A DNA stretch of 64,000 nt from Gentiana macrophylla (lineage: Eukaryota > Streptophyta > Magnoliopsida > Gentianales > Gentianaceae). The stretch covers positions 1-64,000 of the forward strand of contig JAOBSW010001136.1 of the NCBI GenBank assembly GCA_026214975.1, in the 5' to 3' direction. Positions 22,039-33,579 of this stretch are shown here, one piece after another. Within the stretch, counting starts at the first letter, position 1; the number at the start of each line of letters is the position of its first letter. The notes below the pieces were generated by a model that saw only the letters and a program-made list of their open reading frames with translations, was not told where the DNA came from and did no database searches. The position numbers and the translations under genes are program-made.

Positions 22039-22248
22039 AAAGCAAAAAGATGTCTAGAAATCTTTGTATAGGATTTAATAGAGTCTGATAGTTGTATAAG
22101 TTAATCAGACAAGCACTGTAATAGTTCTAGGTTCGGAACTGAGAAAATGAGAAACTGACTGAACTGAGTTCCCAACTGAAACTAACCAAGAGTACTTCAA
22201 CTGAAACTGAGCGATCAGACTCAGTTATGAAAGAACTAAAGAAGGTAA
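22039..22248 (+). repeat. Element B 5' LTR, second part
   Basis: Continues the LTR after the LINE and aligns with 23625-23838 of the 3' LTR (for example GATTTAATAGAGTCTGATAG). The match ends after GAAGGTAA at 22248. Confidence 0.75.
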
Positions 22249-22838
22249 TAAGACTTGGGGTTTTCAGAAGTGTTTGAGGATTAATTAGGAGAAGAAATTT
22301 TCCTAGATTATCTCATATGTGTGATTAATTAATTATCTATTTGGTGGATAATTAATAGAAAAACTAAGGGATTGATTTTTTGGGAATTATCTCTTATTTT
22401 GTAGCAAAAATATCTTTTCCTTATAGGAATAGGTTTGTGGTGTGAAAAGGATAACTCTCTTGGGTTGTTATTTTCCTATATAAAGAGAGTTCCTTCTAGC
22501 ACAATAACATATCATTAAATGCGCCACATCAAAATAGAAGAAAGAAAAATTAGTTTCTTGCCTTAGTCATTTAGAGAAGAAAAACCTAGGGTTTTTCTTG
22601 TGCAATTCGAGGAGGTTCTATGGCAAGGATCCGCGTCCCCCAGTCGTCGCTTGGAGATACAATCCGGAAGATCACGGCTTCTCTCTTTGGTCGATTATCT
22701 CTTCCTCTCGGAAAAGCTAAATCTTAAACCTTCTCATAGGATTAATTTGTTATGTTTCATATCGTAAATTGCATAAGATTCCGTTGTGCATCGATTGAGT
22801 GTCTCGATCGGTGCTATTACTCCTAGAAGCCTCAAGTT
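22249..22838 (+). repeat. Fragment resembling the 3' half of another Copia LTR
   Basis: Not related to element B. It has a TATATAAA box (22477-22484), then CCTAGGGTTTTTC and a GC-richer segment, the usual look of a U3/R/U5 region. The layout resembles the solo Copia LTR at 36340-38124, although the sequences differ. I found no terminus or target duplication. It may have arrived by recombination. Confidence 0.35.
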
Positions 22839-23371
22839 CTTGAATATATTGAAGAGAAACTGGTTGAACTGAAGAAAGCTAGAGGAGAGTTCACTGATGA
22901 AGAAATGGAGGTAATAGCAAAGTTCTCAGAACCAGCTGAGAAAATACAGGCTCTAGACTCCCAAATGTACAACGTCCTCAAAGATCTACTGATTCAAGAA
23001 TGAGTATCAAGGGAACAAGCCTTAGAGTCTTTTCTACATATGCAAAAAGTTCTTGTTCATTATTGGAACAAACTAGGTACATGGGAGAAAGATGGCACTT
23101 TGGATAAGGCATCAGATGAAGTTGAAAAGACTGAACCAGAGTTTGTTCCGAAAATACTGAGGACAGCCACCAGTGAAAGACTAAGAAGATCGGTTTTTGT
23201 TTTTACTGTGTTCTTTAAAAGCATGTTTTTCAGCAAGGACATATTCTTCGTATATTTGGGCAAATATTCAAGGAGTTGAATGCACAGAAACTAACCTATC
23301 TATGAAAGAAGCTGCAGAAATCATTGATAATCAAGTTGGTCAAAGAACTGGAAAAGAAACTGGAAATTAAT
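22839..23371 (+). pseudogene. Element B ORF3, C-terminal remnant
   Basis: An open frame with one stop near 23001, rich in Glu, Lys and Leu (coiled-coil-like), continuing as the ORF at 23040-23279. It lies directly before the polypurine tract of B, the place where ORF3 lies in SIRE-2 and SIRE-4. Sequence similarity to their C-termini is weak by eye. No known domain is recognised. Confidence 0.45.
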
Positions 23372-23511
23372 TTCTTTTCAAGTATTTGTATTTTATTACT
23401 CTGTAACTCAGTTATCAATAAAATCTCAGTTTCCCAGTTCTTTGTGTTTTCAATATTTTATTTTGTCTATATATTTTTTGCATTTCTTGTAAGGAGGGTT
23501 TTGACATGAAC

Positions 23512-23525
23512 AATAAGAGGGAAAT
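23512..23525 (+). other. Element B polypurine tract
   Basis: AATAAGAGGGAAAT directly before the LTR start TGTTGG. Confirms plus orientation. Confidence 0.75.
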
Positions 23526-24567
23526 TGTTGGAAATAAAATTTATGTTTTGATGATGATTTATCACTTATTCAGTTATTATTTTAGACCCCATTGATGAAG
23601 TGTTATAACTAGCTATTATAGTGCAAAATAAAAAGATATCTAGAAATCATTGTATTGGATTTAATAGAGTCTGATAGTTGTATAAGTTAATCAGACAAGC
23701 ACTGTAATTGTTCTAGGTTCAGAACTGAGAAAATGAGAAACTCACTTATTGAACTGAGTTCCCAACTGAAACTGACCAAGACTACTTCAACCGAAACTAA
23801 GGGATCAGAATCAGTTATGAATGAACTGAAGAAGGTAAGTTCACTGAGGGACACAGACTCAGTTGGCTTATCTAAAAGATAGAAGAACTGAGGGTTCAAA
23901 CTCAGTTTATGAAGAGTATGTCGAGACTATAAAGTTAGACTTCAGGTAAGTCTGTGATGACCAGAACTGACTTTATGGATCTTGTATGAAGGCCTAATAA
24001 TCATAAGGACAATGATATATTAGATGATAAATTGAAAAAGGTGTACTCTGATTAATTCAAGAATAATCAGATGAAGGATAAAGTACTGAGATTTTGAAGA
24101 AGACTCAGTTAATGCTCTTAAACTGACCAAGTCTTATTAAATTAGTTTTGGAATAGGAAATAAGTAAAACCGATGAAGAATCAGACATTTATATGTCAAG
24201 CAATTTTATGGTCTGTAAAAATGTCCTTTCTGAGACTGACATACAATAAGAAAAGCAGGACCACTAACAGCTATAAATATTCAAATTCAAATCAACTAAC
24301 CGTTAGAGAAACCCCTATAAATAGATCTTTTCTACAACAAGAAGAGTGCGGAATACTAAGAATCAATCTAGTCAAGAAAGATCAAACTAAGGGGGAAAGT
24401 AATAAAAAAGAATTCCTGCTATATGCGTTATTGCAAGTTCAAGAAATTTCTTCATGTGTTCATAAGCATTCAAAGAAATATCAATAATAATCATTTGAAG
24501 AAAAACAGAGCCGTGCATAAATTTTATATCTAGAAGAAGATCAAATCACAATTGAATCATAGTTATT
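23526..24567 (+). repeat. Element B 3' LTR, right end truncated or recombined
   Basis: Starts TGTTGGAAATAAAATTTATG. It is alignable over most of its length with the solo LTR 28623-30314 (GAACTGAGGGTTCAAA, CTATAAATAGA). It lacks the last third of that LTR and runs into SIRE-1 gag around 24567-24600, where both sequences share a TCTCAACTTTGAT-like string. Confidence 0.7.
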
Positions 24568-24726
24568 GATTCAAGTCTCAACTTTGATCTTGATTGGGCC
24601 GTCATTTATTACATCCAGTATCTCCTCATGAGTTGCTGCAAGATGAGACAACATCCGTATTTTATATTCATCAAAATTATTAACATTGAATATAGGTACT
24701 TTAGACATGAAACTAGAGGAATCCAT
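24565..24726 (-). pseudogene. SIRE-1 gag, N-terminal 53 codons
   Basis: Starts at ATG 24726 (Met-Asp-Ser-Ser-Ser-Phe-Met-Ser-Lys) and matches the SIRE-3 gag start at 33580 almost residue for residue as far as Ile-Lys-Ile, then Val-Glu-Thr, where it ends at TGA by the junction with element B. The N-terminal gag segment is of the Copia DUF4219/UBN2 kind. Structural particle protein; here only a stub. Confidence 0.8.
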
Positions 24727-24840
24727 GAGTACAAAAATAAGAGGTTTATTTAGAAAGCACAGATTTGAATGCTACTTTGAAAATATGTGATCTCTTTGTT
24801 ACCACAAATCAGATCTGAACAGGTTCTGATACAAGGAACA

Positions 24841-24854
24841 CTGCTCCGATACCA
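24841..24854 (-). other. SIRE-1 primer-binding site
   Basis: The coding strand reads TGGTATCGGAGCAG, two bases inside the LTR end. It resembles the initiator-Met tRNA site TGGTATCAGAGC with one base changed, as in SIRE-3. Confidence 0.8.
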
Positions 24855-24856
24855 AT

Positions 24857-26267
24857 TGTTGGTCCCAGAGAAGGGTAAAAGTATAGTCAGAGGGGGGTGA
24901 ATGACTATACTGGAGTTTAAAAAACGTTGCTCAATATAAAGGCTTTTGTGCAGCGGATAAGTCCCTTCTTAAAATGTAGTTTCAAAGTAGGATATGCAAT
25001 CACATATATAATATGCAATGAAGTAAATGCAGTAAAGTAAAGTGCTGAAAGCAAAATAGACACAAGAGTTTATAGTGGTTCAGGGTGGTGGAATCCCTTA
25101 ATCCACTATTCTCCTGTGATGATTGGAGGAATTCACTATTGTTTTCATAGATACAATAGCACGATTGTCCTTGGCTACACAAGCTTCACAATCTCCAAGA
25201 CTATCACTCCCTGGCTTCAAATGCTTCAGTGACTCAGTCTTCAACACTGCTCATTGGGAACAAATCTTTCAGTAGCTATTACAAACACAACTCCTTCTCA
25301 GATGGCTCTGATTCAGTTGCTTGACTGGTGTGAATTTGATTCACAGATCTGTTGATCAATCTTACTACTTGATGTTGAATTTGAGTTCTGATTGTTGAGT
25401 TGATCTCCAAATTTTTCTTTTAAGGTCAGATAGAAGGCTTTTTAAATTGATAGAGTTTCTGCTTGTTCCTTTTTTGATTCAATCGTTGTATTTCTTGTCT
25501 GTCAATGCCTTCTATTAATAGCCTTGGTAATCCTTGATTTGAATTTTCATCCATTGGCTGTTTAATATGGGGAATGATGTTTGATTTGATTATTGATTCC
25601 TCCTTAATAATATTCTCCTTGATTTCAGTGATCCGGATTTTCTCCAGACGTTTATCACAAAATCAGTCTTTGATTGCTCCTTGATTGATTATGCATTCAA
25701 TGCTTGATCCTCTGAATCTTCTTTGTTATCTCACGCTCTGAATGAGTATAAGTGATATACCTTACTCAGCTGTTCCTTTACTTGACTATTGATTGAACGG
25801 TTGAGTGTTTCTGCTAACTTATCCATTTAGTTCTTCCTTCACTGCTTTCTCTTACTCAGCCGATAGATAGTTCACGTTGCCGGTTCTCTGCTTTCTTGAT
25901 TTCTTTGAGTTTAATAGATAACTTGTACTTCACTGATCCATGATTTGGGTGAGATCAGTGTACACCATATTTAACAATAAATTTCATCACTTGAAATCAT
26001 AGACTTATCCAAGGTCATCACAGACTTCCCTAGTTATAAGTCAGACCATATGTCTTCAAGCTTCTCTACTGGTACTTGGCTGCTTTCACTCTGCCGGATT
26101 TCTGTTTTACTTAGCCATCCTCTCAACAAGTACAATACTTGTCTGACTCAACTTATACAACATGTCAGACTCTAAGTAAAGACTGATACAGAGATTTCTA
26201 ACTTATTTCAGGTTTGCTATAACATCTAGTATGGCCATCATCAAAACAATATAAAATGTTCCTAACA
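24857..26267 (-). repeat. SIRE-1 5' LTR (minus strand)
   Basis: 1411 bp, same termini as 7856-9273 and roughly 90% identical by eye. Followed by the duplication ACAAG (26268-26272) and the resumed satellite. Confidence 0.9.
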
Positions 26268-28622
26268 ACAAGAAAATAAGGTGATCAAGTTTTTGAAATT
26301 CGTGTTTAGTATTCAAACTATTATGTAGCATAAAATAAGGTTTAACAAGCAAATATATAACATTAAAATGTATATTATGTGTCTGTGTGTAGGGTTCATT
26401 GAATGCGTAAAAATGAGTTTTCAGGTTATTAGGTAACAAAAAACGGGGTTTTTTTTTACTTATTATATACAATTATATTTTGACCATATTATTATGCTTG
26501 GTGTAGTGTTTCACCATTTGAAATGATGTTTAAGTGAAATAATAAAAAAGGTTTTCCACTGATTTAGTGATTACATAATATGTTTTATGTGTGGGTGAGT
26601 TGGGTTCAAAGAATGAGTAACATTAATGTAAGGAATTAAGGTGATCAAGTATAAAAAATTAGGGTTTTGTTTTCAAACTATTATGTAACATTAAATAAGG
26701 GTTATCAAGTGAATGTGTAACATTAAAATGAGTATTATGGGATCCAAGTGTAAGATTCTTTGAATGCGTAGAAGTATAGTAGAGGTTTCAGGTTACTACG
26801 TAACATAAAATGAGGGTTTTCATATTTTTGTACATAATTGTATTTTTACCATAACTTTCTAATCGGTGTAGTGTTTTACCATTTGAATTTGTGTTTAAAT
26901 GTAGCATTAAATAGGGTATTTAAAGTAGTTAGGTTATAAAAGAATGAGTTTTATGGTGTGAGTGTGTTGGGTTCAATGAATAAGTAACATGAATGTAAGG
27001 AATTAAGGTGATCAAATATAAAAAATTAGTGTTTAGTTTTCAATATATTATGAAACACAAAATAAGGGCTAACAAGTAAATACATGACATTAAAATGTAT
27101 ATTATGGTGTCTGTGAGTAGGATTCATTGAATGTGTAAAAGTAGAGTTTTCAGGTTATTAGGTAACACAAAACGAGGGTTTTAAACTTTTTGTGTACAAT
27201 TGAATTTTGACCATATTATTCTGCATGGTGTAGTGTTTTACCATTTCAATTGGAGTTTGAATGAAAGATTTTCCAGTGCATTAGTTACAATAGAATAAGT
27301 ATTATGGTGTGGGTGAGTTTTGTTCAAAGAATAAGTAACATTAATGTACGGAATTAAGGTGATCAAGTATAAGAAATTAGAGTTTTGTTTGCAAACTTTT
27401 ATTTAATATTACTAAGGGAAATCAAGTGAATACGTAACATTAAAATAAGTATTATGGCGTCTGTGTGTAGGATTCACTGAATGCGTAGAAGTATTATAGA
27501 GTTTTCAGGTTATGACGTAACACATAACGAGGATTTTCAATCTTTTCTACACAATTATATATTTGACCATAGTTTTCTAATCCGTGTAGTGTTTTACCAT
27601 TTGAATTTATGTTTAGATGTAACATTAAATAAGGTTTTTTAAGTGATTAAGTTATAATAGAATTAGTTTTATGGTGTGGGTGTGTTGGGTTCAAATAATA
27701 AGTAACATTAGGGTATAATTTTCAAAATTTTATGTAACATAAATTAAGGGCTAACAAGAAAATAAATAACATTAGAATGTGTGTTATGGTGTTGGTATGT
27801 TGGGTTCACTGAATGCGTCAAAGTAGATTTTTCGGGTTATTATGTAACACAAAGCGCGGGTTTTACCCTTTTTGTATACAATTATATTTTGACCATATTA
27901 TTCTTTGTGGTGTATTGTTTTACCATTTGAATTGGGATTGGAATGGAATATTAAATACGCTTTTCTAGTGATTTAGTTATAATAGAATATGTATTATGGT
28001 GTGGGTGAGTAGGGTTTCAAAGAATAAGTAACATTAATGTAGGGAATTAGGGGGATCATGATTAAAAATTAAGGTTTTGTTTTCAAACTATTATGTAATA
28101 TTAAGTAAGGTCTGTCAAGTGAATATGTAACATTAAAATGAGTGTAATGGCGTCCGCATAGGATTCATTGAATGCGTAAAAGTATAGTAAAGTATTCAGG
28201 TTATTACGTAACAGAAAGCGGGTTTTCAAATTTTTGCACACAATTATATTTTGACCATTAGTTTCTAATCGGTGTAGTGTTTTACCATTTGAATTTGGGT
28301 TTAAATGTAACTTTAAATTAGGTTTTTAGTGTGATTAGTTTATAATGGAATAAGTTTTATGGTGTGGGTGTATGGAGTTCAAAGAATAAGTAACATTAAT
28401 GTAAGTAATTAAAGTGATCATGTATTTAAAATTAGTGTTTAATTTTCAAACTATTATGTAACATAAAATAAGGGTTAACATATAAATACATAACATTAAA
28501 ATGTTTATTACGGTGTTTGTGTGTACGGTTCACAGAATGCATAAAAGTAGAGTTTCTGATTATTAGGTAACAAAAAATGGGGGTTTTAAACTTTTTATAA
28601 TAAAATTGTATTTTGACCAAGT
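26268..28622. repeat. Satellite array, block 2
   Basis: Resumes in the same sixth-type monomer that was broken at 7855, then runs through the seventh and eighth slots (~26640, ~27004), the next unit start at 27359, and three more monomers. The monomer near 27700 has lost about 40 bp including the anchor. Ends at the solo LTR. No genes. Confidence 0.93.
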
Positions 28623-30314
28623 TTTTAGAAATAAAATTTGAGTTTTAATGATGATTCATATTATTTATTTGTTTGTTTACACCCCATTGATGAAGTGCTG
28701 AAACTAGCTATTATAGTGAAGAGCAAAAGATGTTAGACAATCACTAGAAAATTGGAAATTGGAAATCATCTAGAAAACTGAAGATCATACATCAGAGAAA
28801 CTGATAACTCACTACAAACTGAAGAAGTTAATCAAAACCAAGAACTAAAGTTTACACATAACTGAAGAAGGTAAGTTCACTTAGGGACACATACATAGTT
28901 AGCTTATATGGAAGCAGAAGACTGAGGGAACAGACTCAGTTATTGAATAATGAAGAACTGAGGGAAACAGACTCAGTTATTGAATAATGAAGAACTGAGG
29001 GTTCAAATTCAGTTCATGAAGACCAAAGACGAGACTATAAAGTTAGAATTCAAGCAAGACTATGATGACCTGAACTAACTTTATGGATCTTGTGTCAAGA
29101 CCTAACATATATAAGGATAATGATATGTTGAATGATTTATAAGTTACGGTATACTCTGATTTAGTCAATATAAATCAGATGGAAAATAGAGTACTAAGTT
29201 TTGACATAAACTACTCAGTTTTAGACCTGCAAGACACCCAAAAAGCTGAAAGAGAATTCGAATGTTACAAATCAAGCATTCTCATTGGATGAAGGACTGT
29301 CATGTCAGAACGGTCACTGAAATCTGATAGATAGCCGTTGATAGCTAAAGGATTTAAATTTCAAACAAGATGAACGACGGACCTCGCACTATAAATAGAC
29401 GAATTGGCATCAAGGATCAAACACAAGAACAAGATTACAAGTTTGCAAGCATTTTTGAAATCAAGTTCTGTTCATCTGAATTGCTATCAATTTATGTGCT
29501 CAACAAGATCATATCTTGAATTCTTCATGTGTTCAAGCTCCAAAGATTTAATTAATATCCAACACTCTGAAGAACATGAAGAAAGAATCATTCACTTGAT
29601 TCTCAACCCAACTTTGATTTTTATCAATGGTTTAGACTGTGAAGCAATCTGATCCAGGATTTGCCAAGGACAGTTGTATTTGCAGTCAAGGTAGACTGTG
29701 TTTGTGGTGTGGTAGCTGGAGAGATGCAAATATAACCCACTAAGGACCAATGTGTGCATGCAGTTTTGGAGTAGCAATTCAACCTATTCTTTGATTGTTT
29801 AGATAGTGAAGCTAAGATTAGTCAAGGACTATCAGTTTAGGACTTTTCGTAACCATGTACCTCAAAAAGTTCTAGTGGAATTTTCCTCTGCATCACAGGG
29901 GAAGAGATGACTAACATGATTACACCACCTAGAACCTCTATAATTCTTGCCTTACTTTACTTTACACATTTACTTACTGTTTTTTACATTTCAGTACTTC
30001 TGATTCTTTGTTCAAGCATATAGAACTGATTGTTATATACACACGTTGTACACAAACTGACATTCACCAGAATTTAATTTTGCATACAAGCTTTTTCATA
30101 GATACCACATGATCAGTTTAAGGCTAAAACTTATATCCACTGCCGGTTGACTCAGTTCAAGCATAATCCAGTTAGATGTATACTCAGCTCAGCCATCTCA
30201 CCTCCACACAATTTTATAACTTAACTTAATTTTTTTTGGATCCAGTTTTTAAGACAAGTTTATTCACCCCCCCCCCCCCTCTAAACTTGTGTTAGCCTTT
30301 TCATGGGACCAACA
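28623..30314 (+). mobile_element. Solo LTR of a B-like SIRE family
   Basis: 1692 bp, from TTTTAGAAATAAAATTTG (a mutated TGTTGGAAAT start) to GGGACCAACA, with perfect CAAGT duplications at 28618-28622 and 30315-30319. It contains CTATAAATAGA near 29391, a C13 run (30267-30279) and the SIRE end signature. With no internal region and one duplication pair, it is best explained by recombination between the two LTRs of a former element. Confidence 0.88.
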
Positions 30315-30676
30315 CAAGTGTTTCCTATTTGAATTGAGGTTTAATGCAACATTAAATAAGGTTTCAAGTTATTTAGTGATAATAGAATAAGTTTTATGTT
30401 TAGGTGAGTTGGGTTCAAAGATGAGTAATATTAATGCAAGGAATTAAGGTGATCAAGTATAAAAAAATAGGGTTTTGTTTTCAAACTATTATGTAACATT
30501 AAATAAGGCTATCAAGTGAATGCATAACATTAAAATGAGTATTATGGCATCCGTGTGTAGGATTCATTGAATGCATAGAAGCACAATATAGGCTTCAGGT
30601 TATTACGTAACACAAAACGGGGGTTTTCAAATTTTTGTAAACAATTATATTTTGACCATAACATTCTAATCGGTGA
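30315..30676. repeat. Satellite array, block 3
   Basis: Completes the fourth-type monomer broken at 28622 and continues into the fifth type (anchor near 30450). Ends at SIRE-3. The array presumably goes on beyond the right edge of the window. Confidence 0.92.
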
Positions 30677-33445
30677 TGTTAGGAAAATTTTATTTATTTT
30701 GATGATGGCCATACTAGCTGTAATAGCAAGCCTGAAATAAGTTTGTAATATCTGTATAAGACCTTACTTAGAGTCTGACATGTTGTATAAGTTCAATTAG
30801 ACAAGCATTGTACTAGACTGGTAGGATGGATCAGTGAATTAAAAGACAGATGATCAGCCAAGTGAAGGAAGCCAGGTGCCAGCAGAGTAAAAGTGAAGAC
30901 TTATGGACTGTTGGTCCCAGAGAAAAGTAAAACTATAGTCTGAGGGGGGGGGGGTGAATGACTATACTGGAGTTTCAAAAACTTCTCTTATAATTGAAAG
31001 CTTTTGGGTAGCGCATAAGTCCCTTCTTAAAAATTGTTTCAATTTAATATGCAGTAAGTAAATGCTGTAAAGTAAAGTGCAGTATGTAAATGAACACAAA
31101 GGTTTATAGTGGTGTAATCCCTTAATCCACTCTTCTCCTGTGATTATTAGAGAAATTCACTATTGTTTTTCACCAATACAATAGTAAGATTGTCCTTGGC
31201 TACACAAGCTTCACAATCTACAAGACAATCACTCATTGGATTCAAAAGCTTCAGTGACTCAGTCTTCAACACACTGCTCCATGGGAGCAAGTCCTTCAGC
31301 AGCTATGACAATGGGTTGCAACTCCTTCTCAGATTTCTCAGATTAAATTGCTGCAAACTAGTGTGAATTGGATTCATAGATTTGTTGATCAATCTCAATG
31401 CTTGATGTGGAATTGTAGCTCTGATTTTTGAGTTGATCACATATGTGTTCTTTTAGATTCAGATAGAAGGCTTAGTATTTTGACAGAGTTTCTGCTTGTT
31501 CTGGTGTATCTCAATCGTTGTTGTTTTTGTCTGTTAATGCCTTCTATTTATAGCCTTGATAATCCTGGATTTAAAATTCCGTTCATTGGCTATTTAATTT
31601 AGGGAATAATTCTGAATTAATCCTTGATTCCCTTTTGATTATATCCTCCTTGATTTCAGCAATCCGGATTTTATTCAATCGTCCATCATAAAATCCATCC
31701 TTGATTGATTCTGCATTTAATGCTTGATCTTCTTATTTTCACACGTTCTGAATAAGTGTAGGTGATATATTTTACTCAGTTGTTCCTTCACTTGACTGTT
31801 GTTTCATCAGTTGAGTAGATCTGCTCACTTAGCTGATGTGCTTCTTTCTTCAATGGTATTCCTTACTCAGCTGATAGTAGATTTACTCTGCCGGAATGTT
31901 GTTTCCTTTGTTACTTCATATTCCAAGAATATCATTACTTCACATATCCTTGATTAGTGTGAGATCAGTGTACACCATATTTAAACAATGAATTTCATTA
32001 CTTGCAGTAAAATTTAGACTTATCCAAGGTCATCACAGACTTCCCTAGTTATAAGTCAGTACATATGTCTTCATGCTTCTCTACTGGTACTTGGCTACCT
32101 TTACTCTACCAGATTTCAGTTTTACTTAGCCATCCAACCAACTAGTACAATACTTTTCTGACTGAACTTATACAACATGTCAGACTCTAAGTAAATACTT
32201 ATACAGGGATTTCTAACTTATTTCAAGCTTGCTATAACAACTAGTATGGTCGTCATCAAAACATAATAAAATGTTCCTAACATTGACTGACTTATAACCA
32301 GGGAAGTCTATGATCACTTTGGATAAATCTAAGATACATTACAAGTGATAGAATCTATTTTTTTACTATGGAGTACACTAATCTCAGCCACATCAAGAAT
32401 CAGTGATGTACAAGCATACTTTTGACATTGAGAATCAAAGAAAACATCAAACCGGCTAAGTGAAAGTTCTATCGGCTAACTACAAAGAATAACAATGAAT
32501 GATTCACTGGACCAGCTTGGCAACAGCCATGTAAAGTAACTGCAAAGTCAAGTATGTTGTCAGCATTTTATTCAGAATGTGAAAATAAAGGAAATCAAGC
32601 ATTTAATGCAGAATCAATCAAGGATGGATTTTATGAAAAACGTTTGAAGAAAATCCATATCACTGAAATCAAGGAGAATAAAATCGAGGAGGAATCAAGG
32701 ATTATTCTCCACATTACATAGCCAACGGACGAATTTTCAAATCAATGAGATCAAGGCTATAAATAGAAGGCATTGACAGAAAATAAAGATATACGTGCAT
32801 ACACAAAATATTGAAACTCTGTTAATTTCACAAGCCTTCTATCTGAACATAAAAAGACATATCTAGCAGATCAACTCAGAATTCAGAGCTACAAATCTAC
32901 ATCAAGCACTTAGATTGATCAACTCTTTGTGAATCTTATTCACACCTAATTGAAGAAATTGCATCTGATCGTCTGAGAAGAAATTGCACCCTTTGTGATA
33001 GCTGCCGAAGTATTTGTTCTGAAGGAGCACTGTTGAAGACTGAGTCACTGAAGCTTTTGTAAATAGGGAGTGATAGTCTTGGAGATTGTGAAGCTTGTGT
33101 AGCCAAGGACAATCATACTAGTGTATTGGTGAAAGACAGTAGTGAATTCCTCAAATTATCACAGGAGAAGAGTAGACTGAGGGATTACACCACCCTGAAT
33201 CACTATAAACCTTGTGTTCTTTACTTACATCATTTTCTTTCTGCATTTTCTTTCAACACTTTATCTATATGAATGTGATTGCTTAAGCGGTTTTAGAGTA
33301 CGCTTTAGAATGGTTTTATCATTCCGCTGCCCAAAAGCATTTCATCAGAATTTTGTTTGCAACTCCCGAGGTTTAAATGATTTTAAACTCACGATATAGT
33401 CATTCACCCCCCTCTGACTAAATCTCGCCCTTCTCTAGGAAAACA
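30677..33445 (+). repeat. SIRE-3 5' LTR, split by an inverted solo LTR
   Basis: Starts TGTTAGGAAAATTTTATT and ends CTAGGAAAACA. Without the nested copy it is about 1390 bp, like the other SIRE LTRs. Near its end it has TCATTCACCCCCCTCTGAC and the initiator-Met primer site follows. Confidence 0.88.
30909..32282 (-). mobile_element. Solo SIRE LTR inserted in opposite orientation
   Basis: 1374 bp from TGTTGGTCCC to CCTAACA on the plus strand. Flanks are TGGAC (30904-30908) and TTGAC (32283-32287), a duplication with one difference. The host LTR sequence continues on both sides. It is the same family as its host, so the two copies form a long inverted repeat. Confidence 0.85.
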
Positions 33446-33447
33446 AT

Positions 33448-33461
33448 TGGTATCGGAGCAG
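33448..33461 (+). other. SIRE-3 primer-binding site
   Basis: TGGTATCGGAGCAG two bases after the LTR end, the initiator-Met tRNA type, identical to SIRE-1. Confidence 0.85.
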
Positions 33462-33579
33462 TGTTCCTAGTATCCAAACCTGTTCAGATCTAATTTTTGG
33501 TAACACGGAGATCACTATTTCCCAATGTATTTTCAAAAATAAAAAAAAAACTTTAAAGTATCTCTTATAAAATTTCATC

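Larger units (their letters stand above)
16024..24567 (+). mobile_element. Element B: SIRE-type Copia remnant in plus orientation
   Basis: Two LTR portions start with TGTTGGAAATAAAATTT (16024 and 23526). The first is interrupted by a LINE and cut off near 22248. The second is preceded by a polypurine tract and by the tail of an ORF3-like frame. Gag and pol of B are absent. The flanking SIRE-1 sequence is also not continuous: RT on the left, gag N-terminus on the right. So this is not a clean insertion; deletion or recombination joined the pieces. The right end near 24567 is approximate. Confidence 0.65.
7856..26267 (-). mobile_element. SIRE-1: SIRE/Maximus-type Copia element, decayed, with nested insertions
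   Basis: Minus-strand element bounded by two related LTRs (7856-9273 and 24857-26267) and a 5-bp duplication. On the minus strand the order is LTR, initiator-Met-type primer site, gag start, a long gap filled by element B, the RT C-terminal part and RNase H, then ORF3, polypurine tract, LTR. The gag C-terminus, protease, integrase and RT N-terminus are missing, so it cannot be autonomous. The LTRs are only roughly 90% identical by eye, so the insertion is old. Assignment to SIRE rests on the long LTR, the primer site and the extra frame after pol. Confidence 0.88.

Noticed and set aside
33448..33461. Possible tRNA gene fragment
   Set aside because: Only the primer-binding complement of an initiator-Met tRNA end; no cloverleaf around it.
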